Shown: positions 54,047 to 62,477, counted from the stretch's first letter. The stretch: DNA of 64,000 nt from an uncultured Chiayiivirga sp. (GCA_934525595.1 CAKSZJ010000015.1:11319-75318), one strand, 5' to 3'. Numbers and translations are program-made. The notes: generated by a model not told the origin, from the sequence alone.

Positions 54047-54568
54047 TCAGCTTTTCTTCTTCGGCGCGATCATCATGATCATCTGGCGCCCTTCCATCTT
54101 GGGGCGCTGCTCGATGACCGCCTCGTCCTTGAGTTCTTCCTCGATGCGCCGGGTCATCGCAAGGCCGAGCTCGGTGTGGGACATCTCGCGCCCGCGGAAC
54201 CGGACGACGACCTTGACGCGGTCGCCCTCGGCGAGGAAGCGGCGCATGTTGCGCAGCTTGATCTGGTAGTCACCGTCATCGGTCACCGGCCGGAACTTGA
54301 GTTCCTTGATCTCGACCTGCTTCTGCTTTTTCTTGGCCTCGGAGGCCTTCTTCTGCTGCTCGAAGCGAAACTTGCCGAAATCCATGACCTTGCACACGGG
54401 CGGATCGGCATTGGGCTGGATCTCGACCAGATCCAGGCCCTCATCCTCGGCCATGCGCAGGGCCTCATCGCGCGAAAGCACGCCGATCATCTCGCCATCG
54501 GAGCCGATCACGCGCACGCGCGGCACGCGGATCTCGCCGTTTTTCCGGTTCAACTTGTCGGTACTGAT
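54047..54568 (-). CDS. infC: Translation initiation factor IF-3 with an AUC start codon
   Basis: 173-residue IF-3. The reading frame [16 protein letters not shown] aligns with the Xanthomonad IF-3 N-terminus, and the R-F-R-G-R-E-M and [14 protein letters not shown] ends are diagnostic. There is no ATG, GTG or TTG at that spot. An AGAGGA ribosome site lies 7 bases before ATC (54566-54568), so AUC is the predicted initiation codon. Rare AUU, AUC or AUA starts in infC are the known basis of IF-3 autoregulation, since the factor rejects such codons. It follows thrS with a 43-bp gap. Downstream rpmI and rplT, normally next, are missing. Confidence 0.9.
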   Translation of the reverse strand: MSTDKLNRKNGEIRVPRVRVIGSDGEMIGVLSRDEALRMAEDEGLDLVEIQPNADPPVCKVMDFGKFRFEQQKKASEAKKKQKQVEIKELKFRPVTDDGDYQIKLRNMRRFLAEGDRVKVVVRFRGREMSHTELGLAMTRRIEEELKDEAVIEQRPKMEGRQMIMMIAPKKKS

Positions 54569-54611
54569 AAAGGTGTCCTCTGAATGGATGAATCGCGTCC
54601 CGCCGCCAGTA

Positions 54612-56522
54612 TCAGGCCAACGGTCCCTGTTCGGCGCGCAGCCGGGATGCAAAGTCCTGCAGTGGCATGGACCCCAGATCTTCCCCTGATCGCGTGCGCA
54701 CCGCCACGGCTCCATTTTCCTTCTCGCGGTCGCCGATGACCAGAAGGTAGGGGATGCGCTGCAGCGTGTGTTCGCGGATCTTATAGCCGACCTTCTCATT
54801 TCTCAAGTCGGTCGTCACGCGGAAGCCTTGATTTGCAAGGGCTTTTCCAACCTCCGCAACAGCGGAGGCCTGGGCGTCGGTGATGTTGAGCACCACGGCC
54901 TGCACCGGCGCAAGCCATGCCGGCATGAGACCGGCATGGTGCTCGATCAGGATGCCGATGAAGCGTTCCATCGAGCCGACGATGGCGCGGTGCAGCATCA
55001 CGGGGTGACGCTTCTGGCTGTTCTCGTCGACGTATTCCGCGCCCAGCCGGCCCGGCATCATGAAGTCGACCTGCATGGTTCCCAGCTGCCAGGTGCGACC
55101 GATGGCGTCCTTCAGGTGGTACTCGATCTTGGGACCATAGAACGCCCCCTCACCGGGAAGCTCCTGCCACTCCACGCCCGAGGCACGCAGTGCCGAGCGC
55201 AAGGCGTGTTCGGCCTTGTCCCAGGTGGCGTCGTCGCCCAGGCGCGGCTCGGGGCGCAGGGCGATCTTGATCTGGATGTCCTCGAAGCCGAAGTCGGCGT
55301 AGACCTTGAGCGCCTGGTCGTGGAAGTCCCGCACTTCGGCCTCGATCTGCTCCTCGGTGCAGAAGATGTGGCCGTCGTCCTGGGTGAAGCCACGCACCCG
55401 CAGGATGCCGTGCAGCGCGCCGGAGGGCTCGTTGCGGTGGCAGGAACCGAACTCGCCGTAACGGATCGGCAGATCGCGGTAGCTGTGCAGGCCCTGATTG
55501 AACACCTGCACGTGGCCGGGGCAGTTCATCGGCTTCACCGCGTAGGTGCGCTTCTCCGATTCGGTGAAGAACATGTTGTTCTGGTAGTTGTCCCAGTGCC
55601 CGGACTGCTTCCACAGCTCCACGTCGAGGATCTGCGGGCAGCGCACCTCGCCATAGCCGGTATTGCCGTAAACGCGGCGCATGTACTGCTCCACCACCTG
55701 CCAGATCGCCCAGCCCTTGGGGTGCCAGAACACCAGGCCCGGTGCCTCTTCCTGCAGGTGGAAAAGGTCCTGCTGCCTGCCGATGCGACGATGGTCACGC
55801 TTCTCGGCTTCCTCGATGCGCTGGATGTAGGCCTTGAGCTGCTTTTCATCGGCCCAGGCGGTGCCGTAGATGCGCTGCAGCTGCTCGTTCTTCGAATCGC
55901 CGCGCCAGTAGGCACCGGACACCCGCATCAGGCGGAATGCCTTGAGGAAGCGCGTGTTGGGCACGTGCGGGCCGCGGCACATGTCCACGTATTCCTCGTG
56001 ATGGTAGAGGCCCATGGCGGTGACTTCCGGGCCCATGTCCTCGATCAGGCGCAGCTTGTAGTCCTCGCCGCGCGCCTTGAACACCTCGATCACCTCGGCG
56101 CGCGGGGTCACACGCTTGACCACGTCGTAGTCCTTCGCGATCAGCTCGCCCATGCGCTTCTCGATCGCCGCCATGTCCTCGGGAGTAAAGGCGCGTTCGT
56201 ACCAGATGTCGTAGTAGAAGCCGTCCTCGATCACCGGACCGATCACCATCTTGGCGGTGGGATACAGCTGTTTGACCGCGTGCCCGACCAGGTGCGCGCA
56301 GGAGTGGCGGATGATCTCGACGCCCTCGGGATCCTTGGGCGTGATGATGGAAAGGCGCGCGTCCCGGTCGATCAGGTCGACCGCATCGACGAGGCGATCG
56401 TCGACCCGACCGGCCACAGTGGCCTTGGCCAGGCCTGGACCAATGGCCTTGGCCACGTCCATGACGGACACGGGATGATCGAATTCACGGCGGCTGCCGT
56501 CGGGAAGGGTGATGGCAATCAT
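54612..56522 (-). CDS. thrS: Threonyl-tRNA synthetase
   Basis: Class II synthetase of 636 residues. TGS domain (1-62), editing domain with the [10 protein letters not shown] motif (about 75) and H-x-x-x-H zinc-independent editing site, and catalytic core with motif 2 F-G-S-C-H-R-N-E, motif 1 and zinc Cys in M-N-C-P-G-H, followed by the anticodon-binding domain (about 530-636). ATG 56522 has GGAGC seven bases upstream; the 7-codon longer start at 56543 is less likely. The gene is followed by infC, its usual partner. A promoter near 56721-56748 leaves a leader of about 190 bases. Confidence 0.97.
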   Translation of the reverse strand: MIAITLPDGSRREFDHPVSVMDVAKAIGPGLAKATVAGRVDDRLVDAVDLIDRDARLSIITPKDPEGVEIIRHSCAHLVGHAVKQLYPTAKMVIGPVIEDGFYYDIWYERAFTPEDMAAIEKRMGELIAKDYDVVKRVTPRAEVIEVFKARGEDYKLRLIEDMGPEVTAMGLYHHEEYVDMCRGPHVPNTRFLKAFRLMRVSGAYWRGDSKNEQLQRIYGTAWADEKQLKAYIQRIEEAEKRDHRRIGRQQDLFHLQEEAPGLVFWHPKGWAIWQVVEQYMRRVYGNTGYGEVRCPQILDVELWKQSGHWDNYQNNMFFTESEKRTYAVKPMNCPGHVQVFNQGLHSYRDLPIRYGEFGSCHRNEPSGALHGILRVRGFTQDDGHIFCTEEQIEAEVRDFHDQALKVYADFGFEDIQIKIALRPEPRLGDDATWDKAEHALRSALRASGVEWQELPGEGAFYGPKIEYHLKDAIGRTWQLGTMQVDFMMPGRLGAEYVDENSQKRHPVMLHRAIVGSMERFIGILIEHHAGLMPAWLAPVQAVVLNITDAQASAVAEVGKALANQGFRVTTDLRNEKVGYKIREHTLQRIPYLLVIGDREKENGAVAVRTRSGEDLGSMPLQDFASRLRAEQGPLA

Positions 56523-56938
56523 GGCGATAGCTCCGCTTTCCACGGGTTGGAAAGCATCGGACGGGGGATGCGGGAAAAATCGGGCGGCAGGCCGGAACCG
56601 GCCGGTCCGGCGGCAGCACGGGTCAGCGGGATGCTGATGTCACCATGTCGCACACTGTTCCGGCGATTGCCCGCCGGGCTCCTTCCGCAGTCTGGCACCA
56701 GACTGGCGCGCAAACCGTGAATTATCCGCTCACTCCGCGCGATGTCAACGCGCGGCCGGCCCCGCCCCTGCCCTCTGGCACATGGAAAAGCCACGAGAGA
56801 ACCGCCATGCTTGGGAATCCCATCCCGCGCGCGCGTTCTGTTGCAGGAGGCGGCAAGCGCACACCCTTCGCGCCGCATCCGCAGACATCGCCGCACCGCG
56901 GCGGAAACTCCTGTCCATCACCGTCAACGAGAGTGACC
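56523..56938. other. 415-bp divergent intergenic region, thrS leader and M3 peptidase upstream
   Basis: No gene supported. It holds the thrS promoter, a leader of about 190 bases with a perfect hairpin (CAGTCTGG TG CCAGACTG near its 5' end, plus 56688-56705) and a GC-rich palindromic stretch near 56606-56626 (GCCGGAACCGGCC...). A T-run (CGATTTTTCCCG) stands shortly after that stretch, so attenuation is possible. The right third (56750-56938) is rich in C and G with no clear motif besides a CAGGAGGCGG-like stretch. Confidence 0.55.
56721..56748 (-). promoter_or_regulatory. Predicted strong thrS-infC promoter
   Basis: On the minus strand a perfect TTGACA (56743-56748), a 16-bp spacer and GATAAT (56721-56726). 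The start is predicted near 56713, giving a leader of about 190 bases before the thrS ATG. Confidence 0.65.
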
Positions 56939-59128
56939 ATGACCCTGACACGCCTCACCCTGGCCAGCGCCATCTGCCTTGCCCTTGGTCTGTCCGCCTG
57001 TTCGCCGGACGGCACGCCCGCCTCGGCAGAGGCCCCCGTCGCCCCGGCGGCCGGCAGCCCCTCGAGCGAAGCGGCGCAAACCAATCCGTTCTTCAGCGCC
57101 AGCACGCTTGCGCTGCAGGCGCCCGACTTTCGCGTGATCCGCGAGGAGCACTATCTCCCCGCGATCGAAGAAGGCATGAAGCGCCAGCTGGAGCAGATGC
57201 GCGCCATTGCCGACAACCCCGAACCGCCCAGCGTCGCCAATACGCTCGAAGCGATGGAGCGCTCGGGCGACCTGCTGACGCGCGTGACCCAGGTGTTCTT
57301 CAACCTCGTGGGCACCGACAGCAACGACGCGCTGCGCAAGATCCAGTCGGAAGTGGCCCCGAAGATAGCCGCGCATCAGGACGCCATCCTGCTCGACCCC
57401 GCCCTCTTCGCACGGATCAAGGCGCTGTACGACGACCGCGCGACGGCCGGATACGACCCGGAAACCCTGCGCCTGATCGAGGTGACCTACCAGCGCTTCG
57501 TGCAGGCCGGCGCGGAGCTGTCCGACGCGGACAAGGCCGTCGTCCGCAAGCTCAACGAGGAGCAGGCCAGCCTCATGACGAGCTTTCAGCAGGCCCTGCT
57601 CAAGCAGACCGAGGCCAGCGTCATCGTGGTGGACGACGTGGCCGAACTGGAGGGCCTGGATGCCGGCGCCATCGCCGCCGCGGCGGAAGCCGCCAAGGCC
57701 GCAGGGCATGAAGGCAAGTGGCTGCTGCGCCTCACCAACACCACGCGCCAGCCGGTGCTGACTTCGCTGAAGAACCGCGCGCTGCGCCAGCGCGTGTGGG
57801 AGGCATCAGCCAACCGCGGCCTGACGGACGGCGACGGCGACACCCGCGCCGCCGTGCTGCGCCTGGCCAAGCTGCGCGCCGAGCGTGCGCAGCTGCTGGG
57901 CTACCCGAATCACGCGGCCTATACCCTCACCACGCAGATGGCCGGTACGCCCGAAGCCGCGATGGGCATGCTCGACGAGCTGGCTCCTGCCGCGCTGGCC
58001 AACGCCAAGGGCGAAGCCGCGCAGATCCAGGCCGCGATCCGCGCCGACGGGCATGACTTCGATCTGGCACCGTGGGACTGGGAGTATTACGCCGAGAAGG
58101 TGCGTGCGAAGAACTACGACTTCGATCCGGAGGCGGTGAAACCCTATTTCGAGCTCAACCGCGTGCTCAAGGACGGCGTGTTCTATGCGCTGGGCCGGTT
58201 CTACGGCGTGAGTTTCCGCGAACGTACGGACCTTCCGGTCTATCACCCGGACGTGCGTGTATTCGACGTGTTCGACGCCGACGACACCCAGATCGGCCTG
58301 TTCTACGCCGACTATTTCGCCCGCCCGAGCAAGCGCGGCGGCGCCTGGATGTCGGCCTTCCGCGGCCAGAGCCAGCTGCTCGACCAGAAGCCGGTGATCA
58401 TCAACGTGATGAACATCCCCAAGCCGGTCGAGGGCCAGCCTGCGCTGATGAGCTTCGACGAGGTCACCACGATGTTCCACGAGATTGGCCACGGCGTGCA
58501 CGGCCTGTTCTCGCAGGTGCGCTACCCCTCGCTCGCCGGCACCGCGGTCTCGCGCGACTACGTCGAGTTCCCCTCGCAATTCGAGGAAGACTGGAACAAG
58601 GATCCCGAGGTGCTTGCGCGCTACGCGCGCCACCACGAGACCGGCGAAGCGATCCCGCAGGATCTTCTGGACAAAATGCTCAAGGCCAGCAGCTTCAACC
58701 AGGGCTTCGACACGCTGGAATACGTGGCCGCGGCGCTGGTGGATCTGGAGTGGCACACGCTGCCGGCCGATGCGCAGGTCGATGACGTGATCGCATTCGA
58801 GCAGGCCGCGCTGGAAAAGCACGGCATCAACTACGCACCGGTGCCGCCGCGCTACCGCAGCCCGTTCTTCGCGCACGTGTTTGCCGGCGGCTATTCGTCG
58901 GGCTATTACGCCTACATGTGGGCCGAAGTGCTGGCCGCCGACGCCTTCGCCCACGTGCAGCAGCAGGGCGGACTCAACAGCGAGGTGGGAGCGCGCTTCC
59001 GCAAGGAAATCCTCTCGCGCGGCAACAGCCAGGATCCGATGGAGATGTACACCGCCTGGCGCGGCCAGAAGCCCGATCCTGCGCACCTGCTGCGCCGGCG
59101 CGGCCTGAGCGTGGGCAGCACGGACTGA
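56939..59128 (+). CDS. M3-family zinc peptidase, lipoprotein (Dcp/oligopeptidase type)
   Basis: 729-residue thimet-type oligopeptidase with a lipoprotein signal (lipobox L-G-L-S-A-C, Cys21). The mature chain is the usual M3 protein: helical N-terminal region and metalloprotease core with zinc motif H514-E-I-G-H518-G, third ligand Glu in the E-F-P-S-Q region, and the substrate loop motifs N-V-M-N-I-P-K-P and Y-R-S-P-F-F-A-H-V-F-A-G-G-Y-S-S-G-Y-Y-A-Y (C-terminal). It is closest to peptidyl-dipeptidase Dcp. The lipid anchor would keep it on the periplasmic side. The longer in-frame ORF (from 56645) is rejected; ATG 56939 opens directly on the signal. Confidence 0.9.
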   Translation: MTLTRLTLASAICLALGLSACSPDGTPASAEAPVAPAAGSPSSEAAQTNPFFSASTLALQAPDFRVIREEHYLPAIEEGMKRQLEQMRAIADNPEPPSVANTLEAMERSGDLLTRVTQVFFNLVGTDSNDALRKIQSEVAPKIAAHQDAILLDPALFARIKALYDDRATAGYDPETLRLIEVTYQRFVQAGAELSDADKAVVRKLNEEQASLMTSFQQALLKQTEASVIVVDDVAELEGLDAGAIAAAAEAAKAAGHEGKWLLRLTNTTRQPVLTSLKNRALRQRVWEASANRGLTDGDGDTRAAVLRLAKLRAERAQLLGYPNHAAYTLTTQMAGTPEAAMGMLDELAPAALANAKGEAAQIQAAIRADGHDFDLAPWDWEYYAEKVRAKNYDFDPEAVKPYFELNRVLKDGVFYALGRFYGVSFRERTDLPVYHPDVRVFDVFDADDTQIGLFYADYFARPSKRGGAWMSAFRGQSQLLDQKPVIINVMNIPKPVEGQPALMSFDEVTTMFHEIGHGVHGLFSQVRYPSLAGTAVSRDYVEFPSQFEEDWNKDPEVLARYARHHETGEAIPQDLLDKMLKASSFNQGFDTLEYVAAALVDLEWHTLPADAQVDDVIAFEQAALEKHGINYAPVPPRYRSPFFAHVFAGGYSSGYYAYMWAEVLAADAFAHVQQQGGLNSEVGARFRKEILSRGNSQDPMEMYTAWRGQKPDPAHLLRRRGLSVGSTD

Positions 59129-59151
59129 GCCATCGCCGCCATGCGGCATCC

Positions 59152-59183
59152 AAAGAGCGCGCCTCCGGGCGCGCTCTTTTCTT
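59152..59183 (+). terminator. Rho-independent terminator of the M3 peptidase gene
   Basis: AAAGAGCGCGCC (59152-59163), loop TCCG, GGCGCGCTCTTT (59168-59179) and then TTCTT. It begins 24 bp after the stop. Confidence 0.85.
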
Positions 59184-59218
59184 GCGCCGCCGTCATCCGC
59201 GCGGCGCGCCTCGAAGGT

Positions 59219-59614
59219 TCAATCGGGCGCGTCCGATGCGTCCAGAAGTTCGGTAAGCAGTTCGGCCATGATTCCGGCCTGTCGCGCACAGACTTCGTAC
59301 GGCGGCGGCCGCCCCTCCACGGACGCGGCTTTCCACGCCACCCAGTCCTGCTCCAGCGAGCGTGCCAGCGTCGCGATGCGCGGATAGCCGTAGGTGCCGG
59401 CAGAGCCCACCAGACGGTGCAGCAGAAGATGCACCTGACCGACCTGATCGGACGATGCCTCTTCCGCACACAGCGCCTCCCAGGCCCGCCGCAGCGCGTC
59501 GCGTTTGTCCGGCAGGGCGCGGCGATAGTCGCGATGGATCTGATCGAGGTCGGGCACGGGCGGCGGCGAGTTGCGGGCGGGTCGAAAGACCGGAAGCCTA
59601 CGCCGTAGAGGCAT
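59219..59614 (-). CDS. Histidine-phosphotransfer (Hpt) domain protein
   Basis: 131-residue protein with an Hpt domain. The phosphoacceptor His66 lies in H-R-L-V-G-S-A-G-T-Y-G, close to the H-x-L-K-G-S-A-x-x-x-G consensus, in a helix-rich chain (about 20-128). The N-terminal 20 residues are Arg/Pro-rich. No receiver or kinase domain is attached and no kinase gene lies in the window, so it is a free-standing phosphorelay shuttle. ATG 59614 is chosen; the longer ORF upstream is low-complexity and overlaps the promoter region of the DUF937 gene. Confidence 0.8.
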   Translation of the reverse strand: MPLRRRLPVFRPARNSPPPVPDLDQIHRDYRRALPDKRDALRRAWEALCAEEASSDQVGQVHLLLHRLVGSAGTYGYPRIATLARSLEQDWVAWKAASVEGRPPPYEVCARQAGIMAELLTELLDASDAPD

Positions 59615-59847
59615 GCGTGGCGAGAAGCAGTGCGCGCGCTTTTCGACGATTTTTAGCCCTGCAGCTGCGCTACGGGTCAGGAAACGGCGGAGAAATGGCC
59701 CCGCAGCGCGCTTCGCAGACCGGACAGTCTTCCGCCGCACCGGCTCCCGGCGACAGTCCGCACCGCGCAATGACTCCTCTCGCCCATCGTGCGGTGGTAA
59801 CGTCGCGCGGCGACCCGCCAGGGGGCCGCGCTCTCCAGGACACAAAC

Positions 59848-60486
59848 ATGGCAGGACTTGCAGACACGCTTCTTTCCTCGCTCGATGCACGCAGCGTGCA
59901 ATCGATTTCCCAGCAGTTGGGCCTCAATCCACGAGAGACCGGCAGCGCCATCCAGGCCGCACTGCCGCTGCTGCTCGGCCAGATGGCGAAAAACACCGCG
60001 CAGCCGCAGGGCGCCAGCGCGCTGCTCGGCGCGGTGCAGCGCGACCACGCCGGCATCGATGTGGGCGGCCTCCTGGGCGGCCTGCTCGGGGCGCTGGGCA
60101 GCGGCCAGTCACAGCCGGCGCAGAACCCCGGACTTGCCGGCGGCATGGCGATCCTCGGGCACGTCTTCGGCGGTGCCCAGGCCGGCGGCGCGGCGCAGCT
60201 TCCCAAGGTGCCGGGGCTCGACAGCGCCGGCTCGACCAAACTGCTGGCCCTGCTGGCACCGCTGGTGATGGCTGCGCTCGGCAAGATGGCCCAGGGCGGA
60301 CAGCTCAACGCCAGCGCGCTCAGCGGCCTGCTGGGCGGCGAAAGCCAGCGCATCGCGCAGGCGCCGCCCTCGGTCGTCGACAGCCTGATGGGTGGCGTGC
60401 TCGACAGCGACGGCGACGGCAAGATGGACATCGGCGGCGTGCTCAAGTCCGCCCAGACGCTGGGCGCGCTGTTCGGCAAGCGCTGA
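59848..60486 (+). CDS. DUF937 domain protein
   Basis: 212-residue protein with the DUF937 pattern of repeated helix-Gly segments: L-N-P-R-E-T-G-S-A-I-Q-A-A-L-P-L-L-L-G-Q-M, V-G-G-L-L-G-G-L-L-G-A-L-G-S-G and a C-terminal D-S-D-G-D-G-K-M-D-I-G-G that resembles a calcium-binding EF-type loop. There is no signal peptide. The family is of unknown function; glycine-rich hydrophobic segments suggest assembly. ATG 59848 has AGGA eight bases upstream. It is followed by a strong terminator and then the tRNA fragment. Confidence 0.85.
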   Translation: MAGLADTLLSSLDARSVQSISQQLGLNPRETGSAIQAALPLLLGQMAKNTAQPQGASALLGAVQRDHAGIDVGGLLGGLLGALGSGQSQPAQNPGLAGGMAILGHVFGGAQAGGAAQLPKVPGLDSAGSTKLLALLAPLVMAALGKMAQGGQLNASALSGLLGGESQRIAQAPPSVVDSLMGGVLDSDGDGKMDIGGVLKSAQTLGALFGKR

Positions 60487-60506
60487 ACGACTCCGCCTTT
60501 GGACAC

Positions 60507-60540
60507 GAAAACGCCGCAGTCGGTCGACTGCGGCGTTTTC
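60507..60540 (+). terminator. Rho-independent terminator of the DUF937 gene
   Basis: GAAAACGCCGCAGTCG (60507-60522), 2-base loop GT, then CGACTGCGGCGTTTTC (60525-60540): a perfect 16-bp stem with T-run. It lies 20 bp after the stop and 10 bp before the tRNA fragment. Confidence 0.9.
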
Positions 60541-60550
60541 GTCGATGCGA

Positions 60551-60595
60551 TGGTGCCGCTTGTCCGAATCGAACGGACGACCTACCGCTTACAAG
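60551..60595 (-). other. Attachment-site tRNA-Thr(UGU) 3' fragment (45 bp)
   Basis: On the minus strand the sequence starts in the anticodon loop (CTTGTAA), followed by GCGGT of the anticodon stem, variable loop, T-arm with stem GTCCG/CGGAC around TTCGATT, acceptor strand AAGCGGC, A and CCA. The 45-nt length from loop base 32 to CCA equals the 3' half of E. coli tRNA-Thr(UGU). The 5' half is absent: the bases just before the loop (GCGGT) cannot pair with GCGGT, and there is no D-arm. Such a 3' fragment is the typical attR/attL duplicate left by a tyrosine integrase. Confidence 0.8.
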
Positions 60596-60690
60596 ACCGC
60601 GCAATCCCATTTTGCGCAACTTTGGCCAACACGTAACAACATGTTTTCATGCTGTTTTGATGTTGCGACTTGTTGTCATTTCTTGCGGCC

Positions 60691-60916
60691 AGGTGTCCCA
60701 AGGTGTCCCAAAAGTGTCCCATCGGGTGCCGTGGCATTGCTACGGCATTGCTACGGCACTGCTACGGCATCACCAGACTTGCACCGTGCTTGTCTGGTGC
60801 TGGCACCGGGCTTGTCTGCAACCTGTCGCGCGGGTGCGAAGGGAAGCCCCTTGCAAGCCCCTTCGTAGCCCCTCCAAAGGGTCGAGCGTCCGTTGAGCGT
60901 CCGTTGAGCGTCCGTT
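60691..60916. repeat. Three tandem triplets of short direct repeats
   Basis: Set A: AGGTGTCCCA twice (60691-60710) plus AAGTGTCCCA (60712-60721). Set B: GGCATTGCTAC three times in a row (60733-60765, third copy with one T to C). Set C: GAGCGTCCGTT three times, perfect (60884-60916). Sets B and C have an 11-bp period, one DNA turn. All lie in a stretch without genes just inside the element. They could be integrase arm sites, iterons or a structural motif. Confidence 0.8.
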
Positions 60917-60942
60917 ACGCAGTAACGCGCTGACAGCAGGCG

Positions 60943-60968
60943 AAAAAAAACCCGGCGCAGTGGCCGGG
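60943..60968 (-). terminator. Rho-independent terminator of the element operon
   Basis: Minus strand CCCGGC (60963-60968) pairs with GCCGGG (60951-60956), followed by eight T (60943-60950). It ends the run of minus-strand genes 26 bp after the last stop. Confidence 0.85.
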
Positions 60969-60994
60969 CAAATGGTCCCGTTACGGATCGAACA

Positions 60995-61735
60995 TCACGC
61001 CACGCGGCGCACCGCCGGACCAGTGGTCTGCGGGCGCTGGATAGCGCCAGCGGCCTGCCGGGTGACTTCCAGCAGCCACGTCAGCCGCTCCCTGCGGGCG
61101 TCCAGTGCGCGCAGATCGTCGGGGCGGGTGCGGGTCAGGTGCGCGCGCCAGGCGGCGGGCAGGGCCTGCGCGATGCCACCAGGCAGCGGCACGGGGGAAC
61201 GCATGGCAGCGGCCAGCAGCTCGGGCAGCTCGCCGGCCTGCATCTTGTTCACCAGGTCGGGCAGATCGGCGGCGGGTACGCTGGCCAGCCACTGCCGGGC
61301 TTCCATGTCCGCCATCTGGTGCACCGGATCGGTGACGGGCGGCGGGGCCAGCGTGGCGCGCTCGTGGGCGGCGAAGCGTTCGGCCTCGGCTTCCACCTCG
61401 CTCAGCAGCTTGTCGACCTTGGCGGCGCCGCCGGCCCATGCGCTGGCGATGTCCTCGGCTTTGGCCGACTCACTCAGGCGCGCATCGCGCTGGATCGCGG
61501 TCACACGCGCGGCGGTGCTGGTGGCGGTGCGGATCGCCAGCGCGGCCTTGTGCAGCTCGCTGGTCGAGTCGGTCGGGTCGACGGACTCAGGTGCACGCCA
61601 GGCGATGGCGTCGCCGGTCGGCAGGCGGATGGCGTCCAGTTCGCCGCCCTCCTCGGCGCGGGCGTAGATCGGCTGCGCGCCTTCGCTGGCGACGGCCTCC
61701 ACCAGGTTGCGGGTGTAGTCGGTAAGGGTGTTCAT
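60995..61735 (-). CDS. Element protein of unknown function (246 residues)
   Basis: No family is recognised. The chain is Ala-, Glu- and Arg-rich and mostly helical (for example K-V-D-K-L-L-S-E-V-E-A-E-A-E-R-F-A-A-H-E-R) with a stretch P-D-L-V-N-K-M-Q-A-G-E-L-P-E-L-L. No membrane segment or signal. A good ribosome site (AAGGA, about 8 bases before ATG) and clean terminator support a real gene. It is the last gene of the minus-strand operon. The position at the end of a compact cargo operon would fit a phage- or plasmid-related accessory function, but none can be named. Confidence 0.7.
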   Translation of the reverse strand: MNTLTDYTRNLVEAVASEGAQPIYARAEEGGELDAIRLPTGDAIAWRAPESVDPTDSTSELHKAALAIRTATSTAARVTAIQRDARLSESAKAEDIASAWAGGAAKVDKLLSEVEAEAERFAAHERATLAPPPVTDPVHQMADMEARQWLASVPAADLPDLVNKMQAGELPELLAAAMRSPVPLPGGIAQALPAAWRAHLTRTRPDDLRALDARRERLTWLLEVTRQAAGAIQRPQTTGPAVRRVA

Positions 61736-61794
61736 GTCAGGGTTCCTTGTGGTTGGGTGCCGGGTCGCGGCCATTGCTGCGGGCTTTGAACGTC

Positions 61795-62076
61795 TTACTC
61801 ATGGGTTGGTCCTTTGGGGTCTGTGTTTTCGTACTGGAAAATCCCGACCACGACGGCCGGGGGTGCGTCTCCATGCACCTCTTGGATGGCGCGGGCCTGG
61901 AAGTCGTCCAAGGGCTCGCCGGGGCTGCGGTTGATCCAGGCGCCGGCCAGGTCTACGGCGGTTACGTCGTCTTCTTTGGCGCGGCCGGGGTAGTTCAGCC
62001 ACAGGTGCATACGCGCCTCGGCCGTGTTGCCGGCGGCTTCCAGCCTCTCGATTCGTGTGATCAGTGATCGGCTCAT
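61795..62076 (-). CDS. Small element protein of unknown function (93 residues)
   Basis: Opens M-S-R-S-L-I-T-R-I-E-R-L-E-A-A-G-N, a coiled-coil-like start seen in small phage proteins, then W-L-N-Y-P-G-R-A-K and E-V-H-G-D-A-P-P-A-V-V. No known domain. It overlaps the DUF5681-like gene by 4 bp (ATGA), a translation-coupled arrangement. A 59-bp gap separates it from the next gene. Confidence 0.7.
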   Translation of the reverse strand: MSRSLITRIERLEAAGNTAEARMHLWLNYPGRAKEDDVTAVDLAGAWINRSPGEPLDDFQARAIQEVHGDAPPAVVVGIFQYENTDPKGPTHE

Positions 62077-62477
62077 CTGCTCTTTTCCTCCAAGGCGCTC
62101 AGGCGCTTGTCCAGTTCATCAAGCTCCACGATTCGCCCCAGTGCGGCCAGGGCATCAATCAATTGCCGGCCCATGTCCGGCGGCAAGTTGCCGTCGGCGA
62201 TGGCTTCCATCACAGCGCGCCCTGAATCGGCCAGGCTGCCTTGCTTGGGCATGGGGAAGGTCACTGCCTCCCCGATAGGTCGATACGGCGGTACAGCGCG
62301 TTCCAGTAGCAGCTTGAGTGCAGCCACGTCGCCCTCGTTGGCCAGGGCCAGCGCCTTGGCGATCAGATCGGGGGCATGGGGCTTGATCAGCGCGCGCAGC
62401 TCGGTGCGGCGGTCCTTCGTGCCCTTGGGTCTGCCGGCGGGGTTGCCAGACCGGCCCGGCTTGAACTTCGTGGTCAT
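62073..62477 (-). CDS. DUF5681-like element protein
   Basis: 134 residues. The N-terminus F-K-P-G-R-S-G-N-P-A-G-R-P-K-G-T-K-D is the signature of DUF5681, common in phages and mobile elements and often near terminase genes. A helical region with A-L-A-N-E-G-D-V-A-A-L-K-L-L-L-E-R-A follows. It starts at 62477, overlapping the stop of a 27-codon ORF (ATGA), and ends in an ATGA overlap with the next gene. DNA-binding is probable from the basic N-terminus; the function is not proven. Confidence 0.8.
   Translation of the reverse strand: MTTKFKPGRSGNPAGRPKGTKDRRTELRALIKPHAPDLIAKALALANEGDVAALKLLLERAVPPYRPIGEAVTFPMPKQGSLADSGRAVMEAIADGNLPPDMGRQLIDALAALGRIVELDELDKRLSALEEKSR

Noticed and set aside
56645..56938. 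98-codon N-terminal extension of the M3 peptidase
   Set aside because: The extension is Pro/Arg-rich without homology and would place the lipoprotein signal inside the chain.
60551..60625. Complete tRNA-Thr gene
   Set aside because: The 5' acceptor strand and D-arm are missing and the bases before the anticodon loop cannot form the stem; only the 3' 45 nt are tRNA sequence.
59571..60896. 441-codon plus-strand frame over DUF937, the terminator and the att fragment
   Set aside because: It crosses a 16-bp terminator and the tRNA fragment and is out of frame with the DUF937 protein.
60733..60916. CRISPR array at the short tandem repeats
   Set aside because: Units are only 10-11 bp and are tandem without spacers; no cas gene is present.
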